From Clostridiales bacterium (GTDB lineage Bacteria > Bacillota > Clostridia > Lachnospirales > WRAX01), in assembly GCA_031262335.1 (NCBI GenBank), contig JAISHX010000055.1, positions 1-7,868 of the forward strand: 7,868 nt of DNA. The letters run 5' to 3'. The notes under the pieces were generated by a model. The model was not told the DNA's origin. It was given only the letters and a program-made list of their open reading frames with translations, and ran no database searches. The position numbers and the translations under genes are program-made. Positions 1 through 6,318 of the stretch are shown here, piece after piece; positions within the stretch are counted from its first letter, which is position 1, and each line of letters opens with the position of its first letter.

Positions 1-2019
1 CCAACAAATAACAACCGTGCAACAGAAGTTCAGGCTGTAATTAACTTCTATAAAGCAGACCAAGACGAACTTAATGCTGGCAGCATAGCTGCTGAATCAA
101 TCGTTGCTTCACAGACAATAACTGTTCCTCTTATCAAATCTTACAACGATGAGGACCTTAAACCACGCGTTAGTGCTCACAGCCAAAACACAACAACAAT
201 TATTGATTCAGGTCAAATAACAGACAAAAGCCAGCCTTGGGCAGGTGTGAGCATCAGAGAAGCAGTTGCTTCTAACGCTCTTATTTATGATGGTTGGAGA
301 GTTAATCAATATAAGGGCGACTACTTCGGCGGCAGATATATTTACTTTGACGTTGTAGATAAAGATGGTAACAAGCTTGATGATGCAAAAATTACTGATA
401 TTTCGGTAAGCGGCATCAGCAACATCAGTACAAAATGGGATTGGAACGCAAATGCTTTTGATGCCGCTGGCGATACCAGCAACGATTCATTCCAGCTTAA
501 CAGAGATTACAGTCTCCAAGCAGGTTTGCATAATCACGACTGGGCTTTGTTTAACATGCGCGATGCCGAGGATTCAAATAACACATTTGACCAAAGCAAA
601 CTTGCAGAAGTTAGCCTTTCATTCAAAATTACTTCTCAAGCAAACTATGAAGGCGACGTTTATGTAAAAGTCAGCGACAACACAATGGGAACATGGTACG
701 AAAACACATACTACAACGGCAACCAGTTCGTTCTCGGCGAACACGTTGTTTATGTCGGCAAAGCAGAAAAACCTGCTGTTGTTGAAGTAAAAGACGTTAA
801 TGTTGACTCTACTTACAAAACAATCAAAATTCCTGAAATTACAATTACTGAAAGAGTACCGGGCGAATTCCTTAGCGGAAGTTACGACACAACAAGAACT
901 GCTACGGGTAAGGATCAACGCTCTATTCAGATTATTGTTACCGAACACGGCACAGGCGCACCTTCTCCGTTTGTATACTTTGGTTCTCTTGCCAATGTTA
1001 AAGTTGAGGTTGTAAACTCTGACTCAACTACTCTTGAATTAGGCAAAGAAAAACTTGACGAACCTTGGAACTACAACTATATGAAGAGTTCAGGCTGGAG
1101 TAACTACGGCGGTTATATCACAGCAAGTGCGCTTGATATTCCTGTTAATAAATCCAGCAATGCGGCTATGAATACAAAGAAAGAAAAAGCTACAATCAAA
1201 ATATCAGGTCTTACCATTATTTCTGACCGTGCTGCTGTTGACGGCAGATATGATATTATCGTTGGTGGTTCCGCTGTTGCCGATAACTATGCCCAAGACG
1301 ACCTCGACTACGGTCTTGCAGGTCTGAGCAACAGCCTTACTAAATATCCGCTTCCGGGCGGCAGACTGGATACTTCACCTTCAACTCCTTCAAATCCAAA
1401 TCCCGGCAACTACGGTTTCTACACTGAATACAGAACTTACGACAAAGACCTCGCTACATTTGTAACAAATACAGCTGGCGAAGGAAAGTTCGACACATTC
1501 GGTGTTATTCAAGAACTCATCGACGTCAATAAAGCTCCTATCACAACCGACAACAACGGCGGTGCGCTTGCTCCGACAAGCCATGAGCTTATTCTTAATG
1601 TAGATACAGGTTCTTACACACTTGACGGCGCTGAAGGCACTATGGAAATGCTTCCGATTTCCGAACAGGGCACAACATTTGCTCCGTTCCGCGCTATCGG
1701 TGAATTACTCGGGTTTGAGGTTGTTTGGGATGGTACCGACAAAATAGCTACTCTTATCGACCCTGTTACAAATAATGCTGCAAGCTTCCAGATTGGTTCT
1801 GCTGAAGTTACTGTAACTCGCGGCGGAACAACATTTAAGCGTACAATGCTTAACTCCGCTGGAGAAGGCTACAAAACAGAGCTTAAAGTTCCTGCAGGAA
1901 GTCAGTTCGGTTCAACCTACATTCCTCTTTCACAGATTGCATATGCTTTCGGTTATGACACCGAAAACAGCTCATATTCTGCTGAAACCGGTTTGTACAC
2001 TCTCGCTCCTAAGAAATGA
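1..2019 (+). CDS. Large surface-type protein with C-terminal copper-amine-oxidase-N-like stalk domain (5' end missing)
   Basis: The frame is open from the first base, so the gene begins outside the window; 672 residues are visible up to TGA at 2017-2019. A GTG at 247 is not the start, because the same frame reads upstream without a stop. Most of the protein is rich in Asn, Thr, Ser, Tyr and alternating hydrophobic residues, as in beta-rich extracellular proteins. A Pro/Ser/Asn linker lies near residues 455-472. The last ~140 residues resemble the Cu_amine_oxidN1 (stalk) domain, with its core pattern TFAPFRAIGELLGFEVVWD near residues 558-576. That name is historical and does not imply oxidase activity; such domains are common in exported proteins of Clostridia and Negativicutes. 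A signal peptide would be in the missing part. Codons ending in C (AAC, TTC, GAC, TAC) are much commoner than in the minus-strand genes, suggesting high expression. Ligand and function are unknown. Stalk domain fairly sure; surface location inferred. Confidence 0.85.
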   Translation, partial: PTNNNRATEVQAVINFYKADQDELNAGSIAAESIVASQTITVPLIKSYNDEDLKPRVSAHSQNTTTIIDSGQITDKSQPWAGVSIREAVASNALIYDGWRVNQYKGDYFGGRYIYFDVVDKDGNKLDDAKITDISVSGISNISTKWDWNANAFDAAGDTSNDSFQLNRDYSLQAGLHNHDWALFNMRDAEDSNNTFDQSKLAEVSLSFKITSQANYEGDVYVKVSDNTMGTWYENTYYNGNQFVLGEHVVYVGKAEKPAVVEVKDVNVDSTYKTIKIPEITITERVPGEFLSGSYDTTRTATGKDQRSIQIIVTEHGTGAPSPFVYFGSLANVKVEVVNSDSTTLELGKEKLDEPWNYNYMKSSGWSNYGGYITASALDIPVNKSSNAAMNTKKEKATIKISGLTIISDRAAVDGRYDIIVGGSAVADNYAQDDLDYGLAGLSNSLTKYPLPGGRLDTSPSTPSNPNPGNYGFYTEYRTYDKDLATFVTNTAGEGKFDTFGVIQELIDVNKAPITTDNNGGALAPTSHELILNVDTGSYTLDGAEGTMEMLPISEQGTTFAPFRAIGELLGFEVVWDGTDKIATLIDPVTNNAASFQIGSAEVTVTRGGTTFKRTMLNSAGEGYKTELKVPAGSQFGSTYIPLSQIAYAFGYDTENSSYSAETGLYTLAPKK

Positions 2020-2030
2020 AAATAAGCAAT

Positions 2031-2064
2031 AAATAAAAAACTCCCGAAAGGGAGTTTTTTATTT
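2031..2064. terminator. Bidirectional intrinsic terminator between the surface protein gene and rsmA
   Basis: A perfect 15-bp inverted repeat (2031-2045 with 2050-2064) closes on a GAAA tetraloop. The core is CTCCC/GGGAG, flanked by A6 on the left and T6 on the right, so either strand's transcript gives a GC stem followed by a U-run. It starts 11 nt after the surface protein stop. Its right arm contains the last sense codon and stop (TAA, 2059-2061) of convergent rsmA, so one element serves both genes. Confidence 0.93.
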
Positions 2065-2880
2065 TAACAGCTTAGCTAAATTTTCAAAATCTTTAGTTGA
2101 AAGTGTTTCGCCGCGAATGTTTAAATCTAAACCGGCTTGATTTATCAATTCAGTTGCTCGAATTTTAGAAATATTTAATTCGGAAAAAGAAGATAAAGCG
2201 TTTACGAGTGTTTTTCTCCTTTTTGAGAATGACGCTTTAACTATAGTAAAAAATAATTTTTCTTCTTCTGAATTTAACGTGCGTTTTTTCGGTGTGATTT
2301 TTATTACGCTACTGTCTACATTTGGTCTTGGAACAAAGCAGTTTGGCGGAACATTTGCAACTAACTCTGTATTTCCGTAATACGATACAGAAACGGTCAT
2401 TGCTCCATAATCCGGAGTGTTTGGTCGGGATAAAATTCTTTGCGCGACTTCTTTTTGTACCATTAAAACAGCATTTTTTATTCCTTTACCTTCTTCCAGT
2501 ATTTTAAATATTGCCGGAGCAGTAATATAATAAGGTAAATTTGCTATTATTTTGTAATTTTCATATTTATTTAAATCGGCAGTTAAAAAATCCTGACTGA
2601 TTATTTCAACATTTTTATCAGCCGAAAAATTTTCTTTTAACATTTCCGAAAGACGCGTGTCTATTTCAAATGCAACAGTATTATAGGCGTGTTCTGCCAA
2701 AGAATAAGTCAAAGAACCAAGACCCGCACCTATTTCAAGTACAGAATCCTGACTTGATAATTGTGCCGCCGCAATAATTTTTTCAATTACTCTAAAATCC
2801 GTTAAAAAATTTTGACCATAATTTTTTTTTGCAAAAATTTTATTTTCAGACATTATTTTCCTAATATCCGGCATGTTCAT
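2059..2880 (-). CDS. rsmA: 16S rRNA (adenine(1518)-N6/adenine(1519)-N6)-dimethyltransferase RsmA (KsgA)
   Basis: This cytoplasmic SAM-dependent enzyme dimethylates two adjacent adenines in the terminal hairpin of 16S rRNA late in 30S assembly; its loss gives kasugamycin resistance in bacteria where this was tested. The 273-residue product has normal family length. Visible signatures are the N-terminal KKNYGQNFLTD (18-28), SAM motif I VLEIGAGLGSL (47-57), an acidic ribose-binding FEID (71-74), the catalytic NLPYYI (114-119), QKEVAQRI (142-149), FVPRPNVDS (182-190) and the C-terminal SKRRKTLVNAL (219-229). The chosen ATG follows AGAAGGG by about 9 nt; ATGs at codons 3 and 10 are possible alternatives. 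It lies 16 nt downstream of the prepilin peptidase gene and probably shares its promoter. In many Firmicutes the neighbour is rnmV, which is not seen here. Identification is secure. Confidence 0.97.
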   Translation of the reverse strand: MNMPDIRKIMSENKIFAKKNYGQNFLTDFRVIEKIIAAAQLSSQDSVLEIGAGLGSLTYSLAEHAYNTVAFEIDTRLSEMLKENFSADKNVEIISQDFLTADLNKYENYKIIANLPYYITAPAIFKILEEGKGIKNAVLMVQKEVAQRILSRPNTPDYGAMTVSVSYYGNTELVANVPPNCFVPRPNVDSSVIKITPKKRTLNSEEEKLFFTIVKASFSKRRKTLVNALSSFSELNISKIRATELINQAGLDLNIRGETLSTKDFENLAKLLK

Positions 2881-2896
2881 TTTATCAAACCCTTCT

Positions 2897-3361
2897 TTAG
2901 ACTAAGCCTGCGTACCAATCAATTATTGCGTTTCCGAAAACAGCCGTAAAAATTGCCGAGATAGAAATAAAAGGTCCGAACGGCACGGCATCTTTAATAT
3001 TTCTTTTTTTTATAATTATTAAAATCGCGCTGAACAATCCTCCTAACAAGAATGAAATAACAGCGCAAAGAATTATAAGTTTCCAACCAAAAAAAAGTCC
3101 TAATGCCGCAAAAAGTTTTACATCTCCTCCGCCAACTGCGCCATAAACAACCGCTAACGCTAACATCGGCAAACTGACTGCAAAACAACCGATAATAATA
3201 TTTACGAAACCTGACAAAGACATTTCTTGAGTAATAAATTTTAAAATTCCTAAAAAAGCTATAAAAATACATAACTTAAAAGGTATAGTGAAACTTTTTA
3301 TATCAATTATAAATACAAAACAAAGCGCCAAAAAAAACGCACAATAAATTATTTCTATCAT
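2897..3361 (-). CDS. Short A24-family prepilin peptidase (TadV/CpaA-like, no N-terminal methylase domain)
   Basis: The product is a predicted polytopic membrane aspartyl protease, a family that cleaves the leader of type IV pilin-like proteins at the cytoplasmic face. From the chosen start it has 154 residues, nearly all hydrophobic, with about five or six membrane segments. Both catalytic aspartates are visible: Asp20 in FIIDIKSFTIP and Asp80 in the GxGD motif AVGGGDVKLF; the late VPFGPF (126-131) is also typical. The Cys-rich cytoplasmic methyltransferase domain of full-length PilD is absent, as in TadV/CpaA-type enzymes. The frame can be extended to a TTG at 3466, but that lies upstream of the promoter at 3393-3421. 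The ATG at 3361 follows AGGA by 5 nt; the ATG at 3373 lacks a good ribosome binding site and would leave a leader of only about 13 nt. No pilin or secretion ATPase gene lies nearby, so its substrate is unknown. It probably heads an operon with rsmA. Confidence 0.88.
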   Translation of the reverse strand: MIEIIYCAFFLALCFVFIIDIKSFTIPFKLCIFIAFLGILKFITQEMSLSGFVNIIIGCFAVSLPMLALAVVYGAVGGGDVKLFAALGLFFGWKLIILCAVISFLLGGLFSAILIIIKKRNIKDAVPFGPFISISAIFTAVFGNAIIDWYAGLV

Positions 3362-3392
3362 AATTTTCCTCATGTCTTGAATGTCTTTACAG

Positions 3393-3421
3393 ATTATATA
3401 CGCAGTAAGATAGAATTTCAA
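3393..3421 (-). promoter_or_regulatory. Sigma-A-like promoter for the prepilin peptidase-rsmA operon
   Basis: On the minus strand, TTGAAA (-35, 3416-3421) and a perfect TATAAT (-10, 3393-3398) are separated by exactly 17 nt. Transcription would start near 3386, giving a leader of about 25 nt before the ATG at 3361. This placement rules out the longer TTG-initiated frame. Confidence 0.85.
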
Positions 3422-3450
3422 GTGTCTTACGAATTTTTTTAAATAATTGC

Positions 3451-3479
3451 TTGACAAAAAGTACAATCAATGATAACAT
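3451..3479 (+). promoter_or_regulatory. Sigma-A-like promoter for metY, with extended -10
   Basis: A perfect TTGACA (-35, 3451-3456) is followed after 17 nt by TAACAT (-10, 3474-3479; four of six consensus bases). A TG at 3471-3472, one base before the -10, forms an extended -10 element that would offset the weak hexamer. Start of transcription is expected near 3486. The -35 boxes of this promoter and the divergent one are only 29 bp apart, so a protein bound between them could affect both. Confidence 0.85.
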
Positions 3480-3481
3480 AC

Positions 3482-3506
3482 AAATCATAGTATTTATATA
3501 TGATTT
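3482..3506 (+). repeat. Inverted repeat over the metY transcription start, next to its ribosome binding site
   Basis: AAATCATA (3482-3489) and TATGATTT (3499-3506) are perfect 8-bp arms around a 9-nt spacer. The element begins 2 nt after the -10 box, spans the expected transcription start and stops 1 nt before the GGGAGG ribosome binding site. This suits an operator for a dimeric repressor. An RNA hairpin is less likely, because the left arm would be only partly transcribed. The binding protein is unknown. The leader is far too short for a SAM riboswitch or T-box. Confidence 0.5.
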
Positions 3507-3507
3507 A

Positions 3508-3513
3508 GGGAGG
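3508..3513 (+). promoter_or_regulatory. metY ribosome binding site that fixes the start
   Basis: GGGAGG lies 6 nt before the ATG at 3520. It selects this ATG over an in-frame TTG at 3451 that sits inside the -35 box and so cannot be on the transcript. Confidence 0.88.
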
Positions 3514-3519
3514 TTCCAA

Positions 3520-4803
3520 ATGCCGAAAAATTATAAGTTTGAAACACTTCAGGTTCATGTCGGGCAGGAAACGCCTGACCCCGCAACAGATTCACGCGTT
3601 GTTCCGATTTATCAGACGACTTCTTATGTTTTTCCGACAGCGGCAGCGGCAGCAGGGCGTTTTGCGCTTACGGAAGGCGGAAATATTTATACAAGACTGA
3701 TGAATCCCACCTCTGACGTGTTTGAAAAAAGAATAGCCGCTCTTGAAGGCGGAGTGGCGGCACTCGCATTATCCAGCGGCTCGTCAGCGGTAACATATTC
3801 TGTTTTAAACATTGCAAAAGCCGGCGACCATATAATTTCCGACAAATCGATTTACGGCGGAACATATAATCTTTTTGAGAATACACTTAATGATTTGGGA
3901 ATTAAAACAACATTCGTCAATGCTCTTGTCCCTGCCGAAGTTGAAACTGCAATTCAAGAAAATACAAAGGCAATTTTTGTAGAAACTCTCGGAAATCCAA
4001 ACAGCACCGTTGCGGATATTGATGTTTTGGCAAAAATTGCTCACAATCATGAAATTCCGCTTATTGTTGATAATACATTCGCGACACCGTATTTGTTCCG
4101 ACCGATAGAACACGGCGCGGATATTGTTGTTCATTCGGCATCAAAATTTATAGGCGGTCACGGAACATCAATCGGCGGCGTAATTGTTGACGGAGGAAAT
4201 TTTGACTGGGCAAACGGTAAATTCCCGGGCTTGTCAGAACCTAATCCAAGTTATCATGGTGTAAAATTTACAGAAGCCGCAGGAAATGCCGCATATATTA
4301 CAAAAGTGCGTGTTACGCTCCTTCGTGACACAGGCGCGGCACTTGCACCGTTAAATTCATTTTTGTTTATTCAGGGCTTGGAAACTCTTTCTCTCCGAAT
4401 TGAACGTCACGTTGAAAATGCCCTTAAAGTGGTAAAATTTTTGTCGGAACACCCGCTTGTTGAAGCGGTCAATCACCCATCTGTTGAAGGACGCGCTGAT
4501 AAAGCTGTTTATGAACGCTGTTTCCCGAATGGCGGCGGCTCGATTTTTACATTTGAAATTAAAGGCGGTAAAGAAGCCGCAGAGAAATTTATCGAAGGAC
4601 TTGAATTGTTCTCAATGCTCGCGAATGTCGCTGATGTAAAATCTTTGGTAATTCATCCGGCATCAACGACACATTCTCAAATGAGTGAATCAGAGCTTTT
4701 GGAATCGGGAATAAAGCCGAATACAATTCGCCTCTCGATTGGCACCGAACATATAGACGACATAATAGAAGATTTGAAACAAGGATTTATTGCCGTAAAA
4801 TAA
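3520..4803 (+). CDS. metY: O-acetylhomoserine aminocarboxypropyltransferase (O-acetylhomoserine sulfhydrylase)
   Basis: This is a cytoplasmic PLP enzyme of the Cys/Met metabolism family. It condenses O-acetyl-L-homoserine with sulfide to give L-homocysteine and acetate (direct sulfhydrylation route to methionine), and some members accept methanethiol. The 427-residue product has the family's usual length. Visible motifs are the N-terminal FETLQVHVGQE (7-17), YTRLMNPT (57-64; Tyr57 and Arg59 typically bind the PLP phosphate of the partner subunit), Tyr112 in SIYGGT (stacks on PLP), ETLGNP (155-160), Asp184 in DNTFATP (holds the pyridine nitrogen), and Lys209 in HSASKFIGGHG (Schiff-base lysine). 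HPASTTHSQM and NTIRLSIGTEH near the end are typical of this subgroup. The position often reading SGQAA is SGSSA (86-90). It is a single-gene unit with its own promoter and terminator. Cystathionine gamma-synthase is a less likely alternative, given the length and the large insert before the C-terminal domain. Confidence 0.93.
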   Translation: MPKNYKFETLQVHVGQETPDPATDSRVVPIYQTTSYVFPTAAAAAGRFALTEGGNIYTRLMNPTSDVFEKRIAALEGGVAALALSSGSSAVTYSVLNIAKAGDHIISDKSIYGGTYNLFENTLNDLGIKTTFVNALVPAEVETAIQENTKAIFVETLGNPNSTVADIDVLAKIAHNHEIPLIVDNTFATPYLFRPIEHGADIVVHSASKFIGGHGTSIGGVIVDGGNFDWANGKFPGLSEPNPSYHGVKFTEAAGNAAYITKVRVTLLRDTGAALAPLNSFLFIQGLETLSLRIERHVENALKVVKFLSEHPLVEAVNHPSVEGRADKAVYERCFPNGGGSIFTFEIKGGKEAAEKFIEGLELFSMLANVADVKSLVIHPASTTHSQMSESELLESGIKPNTIRLSIGTEHIDDIIEDLKQGFIAVK

Positions 4804-4807
4804 ATAT

Positions 4808-4842
4808 AATCCCCATGATTGCCGAAAGCTTTCATGGGGATT
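4808..4842. terminator. Intrinsic terminator shared by convergent metY and spo0A
   Basis: An 11-bp perfect stem pairs 4808-4818 with 4832-4842 (core TCCCCATGA/TCATGGGGA) around a 13-nt loop. On the plus strand a T-rich run (4841-4852) follows, making a good metY terminator 4 nt after its stop. On the minus strand the trailing sequence is A/T-mixed, so termination of spo0A here is likely but probably weaker. Confidence 0.85.
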
Positions 4843-4850
4843 TATTATTT

Positions 4851-5630
4851 TTAAGATGCCTTTAATTCAAGGCGTAATCTGTCGGCGATAAGTGCAATAA
4901 ATTCGCTGTTTGTCGGTTTTCCTTTATGTGTGCTTATTGTATATCCGAAAATTTTATCAATGGCGTCAACTTGACCGCGGCTCCAAGCAACTTCAATAGC
5001 GTGGCGAATCGCACGTTCAACGCGTGAAGGTGTTGTTTTTGCACGTTGAGCAATTGTCGGATACAGCTCTTTAGTAATGTAGTTGAGCACGTCAAGGTCA
5101 TTTACTGCCATTATTATCGCTTCACGCATGTAATGATACCCGCGTATATGCGCCGGCACGCCTATTTCGTGCAAAATTTCGGTCACTCTTGTTTCCAAGT
5201 CTATAGGCGTAATCTGTGAGCCGAATTTTTTTCCCTGAACATGTGCTTTGCCTTTGTCCTTAAAAATTCGTATTCTGTCGGCAAGAACATCCAATTCGCA
5301 TGGCTTGACTATGTAATACTCGGCACCTAATTCATACGCCTTTGTAGTTACGTTGTCATGACCCTGCCCTGAAAGCATTATACAAATGGGCGGCTTTTCA
5401 CTACTTTTTACTTTTTCAAGAATCTTCAATCCGTCCAGTCCGGGCATTGCGCAATCAAGAACAACAACATCAGGATTTGTTCTTTTTATTATGTCATATG
5501 CCTTTGTCGCATCATTCACATATTCACAGACAGAAATATCTTCCTGTCTTCTTAAATAGCTTGTTACAACGTCGCAAAAGTCCTTGTTATCATCAACCAT
5601 TAAAACTTTTATTTTTGACTGTTCCTCCAT
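4851..5630 (-). CDS. spo0A: Sporulation master response regulator Spo0A
   Basis: Spo0A is the phosphorelay-controlled DNA-binding regulator that commits endospore formers to sporulation; it binds 0A boxes (TGTCGAA) as a phosphorylated dimer. The 259-residue product has two domains. The receiver (about 6-125) has the acidic pair Asp13-Asp14, phosphoacceptor Asp59 in [10 protein letters not shown], switch Ser87 in MLSGQG, and Lys109 in YYIVKP. After a linker (about 126-142) comes the Spo0A-specific effector domain with [18 protein letters not shown], the conserved recognition region, and the C-terminal [18 protein letters not shown] ending in KAS. The ATG follows GGAGGT (5641-5646) with a rather long 10-nt gap. 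It has its own sigma-A-like promoter and a consensus 0A box upstream, which suggests autoregulation. The usual upstream neighbour spoIVB is absent; the gene before it on this strand is a CYTH enzyme. Presence of spo0A does not prove that the organism forms spores. Identification is secure. Confidence 0.98.
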   Translation of the reverse strand: MEEQSKIKVLMVDDNKDFCDVVTSYLRRQEDISVCEYVNDATKAYDIIKRTNPDVVVLDCAMPGLDGLKILEKVKSSEKPPICIMLSGQGHDNVTTKAYELGAEYYIVKPCELDVLADRIRIFKDKGKAHVQGKKFGSQITPIDLETRVTEILHEIGVPAHIRGYHYMREAIIMAVNDLDVLNYITKELYPTIAQRAKTTPSRVERAIRHAIEVAWSRGQVDAIDKIFGYTISTHKGKPTNSEFIALIADRLRLELKAS

Positions 5631-5657
5631 AGTTCAACATACCTCCGCTATATTGTT

Positions 5658-5699
5658 GCGGCAAAACCAGTATTCGTTTTTTTTTTATAATTTTACCGC
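5658..5699 (-). promoter_or_regulatory. Hairpin at the 5' end of the spo0A leader
   Basis: On the minus strand GCGGTAAAA (5699-5691) pairs with TTTTGCCGC (5666-5658), nine pairs including one U-G, around a 24-nt A-rich loop. It lies about 3 nt after the expected transcription start. The CCGC of its right arm (5661-5658) could instead pair with GCGG at 5648-5645, which overlaps the GGAGGT ribosome binding site. It may only stabilise the 5' end; a regulatory role is inference. Confidence 0.4.
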
Positions 5700-5708
5700 T
5701 TTTATTAA

Positions 5709-5737
5709 ATTATAAATGCTTGTTATCCAAAAATCAA
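5709..5737 (-). promoter_or_regulatory. Sigma-A-like promoter for spo0A
   Basis: On the minus strand TTGATT (-35, 5732-5737) and a perfect TATAAT (-10, 5709-5714) are 17 nt apart, with expected start near 5702 and a leader of about 72 nt. I could not find a convincing sigma-H promoter (AGGAWWT...GAAT), which drives spo0A in Bacillus subtilis. Confidence 0.78.
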
Positions 5738-5796
5738 CACAATTAGTATTACAAATTAGGCGATTTTTACGGAATATTTTTGCCTGTTCGTGAATA

Positions 5797-5803
5797 TTCG
5801 ACA
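5797..5803 (-). promoter_or_regulatory. spo0A: Consensus Spo0A box upstream of spo0A
   Basis: The minus strand reads TGTCGAA, an exact match to the 0A box. It lies about 60 bp upstream of the -35 of the spo0A promoter, in an AT-rich gap. A 7-bp match is weak alone, but its place before spo0A is what autoregulation would require, as known in B. subtilis. Confidence 0.6.
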
Positions 5804-5839
5804 AATAATATTAAAAATATTATCGGATAATGCGTATTA

Positions 5840-5865
5840 TGTCGTTTTGTCGGTTATTGTCGTTC
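5840..5865 (+). repeat. Three phased TGTCG repeats, 0A-box-like
   Basis: TGTCGTT (5840), TGTCGGT (5849) and TGTCGTT (5859) are spaced 9 and 10 bp, about one helical turn, and each matches five of seven bases of TGTCGAA. They span the CYTH stop codon, the third lying in its final codons, about 110-130 bp from the spo0A -35. They may be weak Spo0A sites or a coincidence of GC-poor sequence. Confidence 0.35.
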
Positions 5866-6318
5866 AATGCCGTTTTTTGACAGTGAAGCATTTGAAAATG
5901 TGCTGTCTTCAGTAACTTCTTTGCCGAACCAGTCCGGAGGCACAAAATCACGCGCCGCGTCTATTTCGGCAAATTCGACTTCAACAGTAAAAAGCCCCTC
6001 CAATTCACCGTAATATTCATCAAGTTCGGCGGTTAGCCCGTCTTTGAGAGGAATTTTGAAACGCGTTTTTTTAATACATTTTGTGCCTTCTTCTTTTTTA
6101 TTCAATAAAGAATTAAATTCGTCTTCTGTTATTTCAAGCTCGTATTCTTCTTTGGCTATTGTTCCTTTGCCTTTTATTGTAAGTATAAAGTTATCATTGC
6201 ATTTTCGTATTCTTATTGTTGGCTTAGTAGAAATATATGCTTGAAGTATATCTATTTTTTCATATTCTTTAAAAGAATCGGGAATATTTTTAACTAAAAA
6301 TTTACGCTCAATCTCCAC
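5854..6318 (-). CDS. CYTH-domain triphosphate tunnel metalloenzyme
   Basis: CYTH proteins form an eight-stranded beta tunnel that binds triphosphate compounds with Mg or Mn. Small bacterial members of this length are often tripolyphosphatases, though thiamine-triphosphatase and class IV adenylate cyclase share the fold. From the GTG at 6318 the product has 154 residues. The tunnel motifs are all present: ExExK as MEIERK (2-6), RIR (36-38), LTIKGKG (Lys49), YELEI (Glu60, Glu62), RFK (86-88), ELD (98-100) and VEVEF (Glu113, Glu115). The end, WFGKEVTEDSTFSNASL, is typical of the short bacterial subgroup. A TTG six bases upstream is in frame but only 1 nt from the ribosome binding site, so GTG is chosen. 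It overlaps the end of the AI-2E gene by 11 nt, implying co-transcription and translational coupling. No strong terminator follows, so read-through into spo0A is possible. The fold is sure; the substrate is not. Confidence 0.92.
   Translation of the reverse strand: MEIERKFLVKNIPDSFKEYEKIDILQAYISTKPTIRIRKCNDNFILTIKGKGTIAKEEYELEITEDEFNSLLNKKEEGTKCIKKTRFKIPLKDGLTAELDEYYGELEGLFTVEVEFAEIDAARDFVPPDWFGKEVTEDSTFSNASLSKNGIERQ

Noticed and set aside
619..948. A 109-codon minus-strand open frame inside the surface protein gene
   Set aside because: It is antisense to a clearly coding frame, gives a Cys/Phe/Val-rich product of no recognisable type, and has no ribosome binding site.
3486..3519. A SAM riboswitch or T-box before metY
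   Set aside because: The promoter leaves a leader of only about 34 nt, far too short for either element.
3805..4134. A 109-codon minus-strand open frame inside metY
   Set aside because: It is a shadow of conserved metY sequence, including the cofactor-binding region, and its product resembles nothing known to me.
5590..5640. An ATG directly after the spo0A GGAGGT, opening a 15-codon frame overlapping the spo0A start
   Set aside because: The gap to the ribosome binding site is zero, so ribosomes could not start there; the in-frame spo0A ATG at 5630 is 10 nt away.
5805..5823. An 8-bp inverted repeat (ATAATATT/AATATTAT) as a terminator after the CYTH gene
   Set aside because: The stem is entirely A-T and has no strong U-run on the minus strand, so it is unlikely to terminate.
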